Assembly: GCF_000487995.2 (NCBI RefSeq)
Contig: NZ_CP097562.1
Location: 1,237,001 to 1,301,000, forward strand
Source: Mucispirillum schaedleri ASF457
GTDB taxonomy: Bacteria; Chrysiogenota; Deferribacteres; Deferribacterales; Mucispirillaceae
Length of the DNA: 64,000 nt
Direction: 5' to 3'
Shown here: positions 62,165 to 64,000 of the stretch, piece after piece
How positions within the stretch are numbered: position 1 is the stretch's first letter
Layout: each line of letters opens with the position of its first letter
Made by a program: the position numbers and the translations under genes
The notes under the pieces: model-generated
What the model saw: the letters and a program-made list of their open reading frames with translations, nothing else
Told to the model about the DNA's origin: nothing
The model's database searches: none

Positions 62165-64000
62165 ATGGCGGAAAAGAAATTTAAATACCGTTTAGGTCTT
62201 GATTTAGGAACAAACTCTATAGGCTGGTGTATGCTTAGGTTAAATAAGGATAACGAACCAGCTGCAGTTATTAAATCAGGTGTTAGAATATTCCATGATG
62301 GAAGAAATGAAAAAACAAAAGAGCCTTTGGCAGTTGTCCGCAGAAATGCCCGCAGTATTAGAAGAAATCTTGATAGAAAAATATCCCGCAGAAATCATCT
62401 GTTAAATACATTAGTAAAATATTTCCTATTGCCATCAAATGAAATTGAGAGAAAAGCATTAGCAGTTTTAAACCCTTATGAACTAAGAAGCAGGGCAGTA
62501 AATGAAAGATTAGAATTATTTGAGCTTGGAAGATTATTAATGCACCTTTCAAAACGCAGAGGATTTAAAAGCAACAGGAAAGTAGATAAAGAAGACAGCA
62601 GTGGTAAAATTAAGCCAGCTATAGAAAGATTAAAAAATAAAATGCAGGAAACTAATAAAAAAACAGCTGGTGAGTATTTATATTCTCTAATGCAGAATGG
62701 TAAACCAGTCAGAGCCCGCCTTGGAAGAATAGACGGAAGTAATGGATATGAGATATATTTAGACAGGGCTTTAATAGAAGAAGAATATAATCTTATAATG
62801 AATGAACAGAAAAAACATCATAAAGAATTAACTGATGATATTATTAATGAGATATTTAATATAATTTTTTATCAGCGACCATTAAAAAAGCAAATAATAG
62901 GGAAATGCAGTTTAACTGGTGAAGATACTAAACTGAAAAAAGCACATGTATTGGCACAAGATTTTATTTTGCTGCAAAAAGTGCAGGATTTACGAGTATT
63001 TGATGATAATCAGTTAGAATTTAGACCATTAAGCAATGATGAAAAAGACATTATTAAAAGAGAATTGCGAAAGAAAAAAGAAGTATCTTATGAAAATATA
63101 CGGAAATTGTTAAAGAAATATTATGAAAATGTTAAATATGGTATGTTCTCACATGAAACATTATATAAAAAATTACAAGGTAATAAAACAAATGCTTTAA
63201 TGTCAGATAAAGAGATTATAGGTGACAGCTGGTATAGTTTATCGCCAGAAGTTCAGTATGACATAATAGAAGAATTATATTCTGATAAAGATAATGATGA
63301 ATTAAGTAAATTATATTCTGAAAAATTTAACTTAAATGAAAGCCAGATAAATGGCTTATTAAATAAAGCCATTTATAGACTTGACAGTGGATATATCAGG
63401 TATGGAAAAACAGCAGTTACAAACTTAAACAGCATAATGGATAAAGATAATTTAAATTTACACGATGCTAGAGAAGAAGCAGGCTATGAAAAGGAAAATA
63501 AACAAGATGCATCTGAATATCTGGAATATTATGGTAAAGTGCTTCCAGACAGTGTAGTAGACCCACAAATTGAAAATCCTAAAAATGATGAAGAAAGATA
63601 TGGTAAAATTGCAAACCCAACAGTGCATGCAGCTTTAAATCAATTAAGAAAGTTAGTTAATGAATTAATCAAGTTATATGGCAAACCAGAGCAGATAGTT
63701 ATAGAGCTTGCCAGAGATTTAAAAAACAGTAGAAAGGCAAAAGATGTTATTAATAAAAAAATAGCAGAAAATAGAAAACTTAATGAAGAAGTTGATAAAA
63801 CACTGCAGGAGTATTCAGAAAAATATAACACACATATTGTAAAAAATAAATTAAACAGAGATAAAGTTAAATTATGGCGGGAATTAGGGAAAGACCCATT
63901 AGAAAGGAAATGTATATATACTGGAGAGCAAATAAATATAGCAAAATTATTCAGCGACGAAGTGCAGATTGAGCATATTGTGCCATATTCTAAAACATTA
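62165..64000 (+). CDS. cas9: Cas9, N-terminal 612 residues (cut by the window edge)
   Basis: RNA-guided DNA endonuclease of type II CRISPR. RuvC-I LGLDLGTNSIGW with D13, an Arg-rich bridge helix (RRNARSIRRNLDRKISRRNH, about 59-78), FLKSNRK-like GFKSNRK, RuvC-II IVIELARDLK with E514, and the start of HNH (CIYTGEQ, then VQIEHIVPYSKT with the catalytic His at 604). HNH beginning near residue 580 indicates a short, type II-C-sized protein. ATG 62165 has SD GGAG 6 bases upstream; a weak promoter (TTGCTT 62108, TAACAT 62131) precedes it. The frame is open to base 64000. cas1, cas2 and the array, if present, lie beyond. Confidence 0.96.
   Translation, partial: MAEKKFKYRLGLDLGTNSIGWCMLRLNKDNEPAAVIKSGVRIFHDGRNEKTKEPLAVVRRNARSIRRNLDRKISRRNHLLNTLVKYFLLPSNEIERKALAVLNPYELRSRAVNERLELFELGRLLMHLSKRRGFKSNRKVDKEDSSGKIKPAIERLKNKMQETNKKTAGEYLYSLMQNGKPVRARLGRIDGSNGYEIYLDRALIEEEYNLIMNEQKKHHKELTDDIINEIFNIIFYQRPLKKQIIGKCSLTGEDTKLKKAHVLAQDFILLQKVQDLRVFDDNQLEFRPLSNDEKDIIKRELRKKKEVSYENIRKLLKKYYENVKYGMFSHETLYKKLQGNKTNALMSDKEIIGDSWYSLSPEVQYDIIEELYSDKDNDELSKLYSEKFNLNESQINGLLNKAIYRLDSGYIRYGKTAVTNLNSIMDKDNLNLHDAREEAGYEKENKQDASEYLEYYGKVLPDSVVDPQIENPKNDEERYGKIANPTVHAALNQLRKLVNELIKLYGKPEQIVIELARDLKNSRKAKDVINKKIAENRKLNEEVDKTLQEYSEKYNTHIVKNKLNRDKVKLWRELGKDPLERKCIYTGEQINIAKLFSDEVQIEHIVPYSKTL

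Overview
The window is an AT-rich, densely coded chromosome segment of a flagellated, two-membrane (diderm) bacterium. Diderm markers are Lgt, a lipoprotein CpoB/YbgF-like TPR protein, RlpA and the flagellar P-ring protein FlgI. Isoprenoids come from the MEP pathway (Dxr). The mix of TrmI, FliW/CsrA control, sigma-54-type flagellar promoters, CheV and a short type II-C-like Cas9 suggests a Deferribacterota-like organism such as Mucispirillum. That placement is inference from recalled gene content, not a database match. No tRNA or rRNA gene was recognised.

Layout. 104-9330 (+): an RNA m5U methyltransferase, a membrane protein, rdgB, a penicillin-binding protein with a decayed glycosyltransferase half, aroK-aroB, a TPR protein with acidic tandem repeats, aroQ and an M24 peptidase. 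9691-13435 (+): a DASS transporter, then a secreted CMD/cupin protein, a flavodoxin-like protein and a cyclophilin-like gene broken by an in-frame TGA. 13691-15375 (-): rpsB-tsf. 15729-20825 (+): lgt, an EcoRV-type restriction-modification (R-M) pair, DJ-1/PfpI, an MBL hydrolase and a patatin. 21099-23809 (-): hemerythrin, a 580-residue membrane protein of unknown function and rpmB. 23891-28136 (+): DUF1858, trmB, frameshifted nfeD, a radical SAM protein, DUF493 and ankyrin. 28262-33846 (-): pyrH-frr-[R-M pair]-uppS-cdsA-dxr. 33906-34351: a MITE-like element, followed by a 29-codon gene. 34667-40840 (-): cheV, cpoB, a DpnII-type R-M pair, lepA and lepB. 40967-42127: a decayed IS30-family element. 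42217-44516 (+): trmI and a CZB-domain chemoreceptor. 45108-47823 (-): cca, FAH-family, a cysteine-cluster protein and coaE. 47853-50809 (+): phosphodiesterase, rlpA, argB and pcm. 51117-61176 (+): flgI, flgJ, flgM, flgN, flgK, a giant flgL, fliW and csrA, with three sigma-54 promoters. 61259-64000: a DEDD exonuclease, a minus-strand small-RNA gene and the first 612 codons of cas9, cut by the window edge.

Themes. Three different type II R-M pairs sit singly between housekeeping genes instead of in one defence island. One is bracketed by a duplicated terminator. A fourth defence system (CRISPR-Cas9) begins at the right edge, and just upstream of it a small RNA with its own promoter and terminator is a reasonable tracrRNA candidate. 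Flagellar export and assembly genes form a late cluster: FlgM (anti-sigma-28), FlgN (chaperone), FlgK/FlgL (hook-filament junction) and FliW/CsrA (flagellin translation control). Intergenic spaces carry a dispersed palindromic repeat family (at least four loci), IS ends and several long hairpins.
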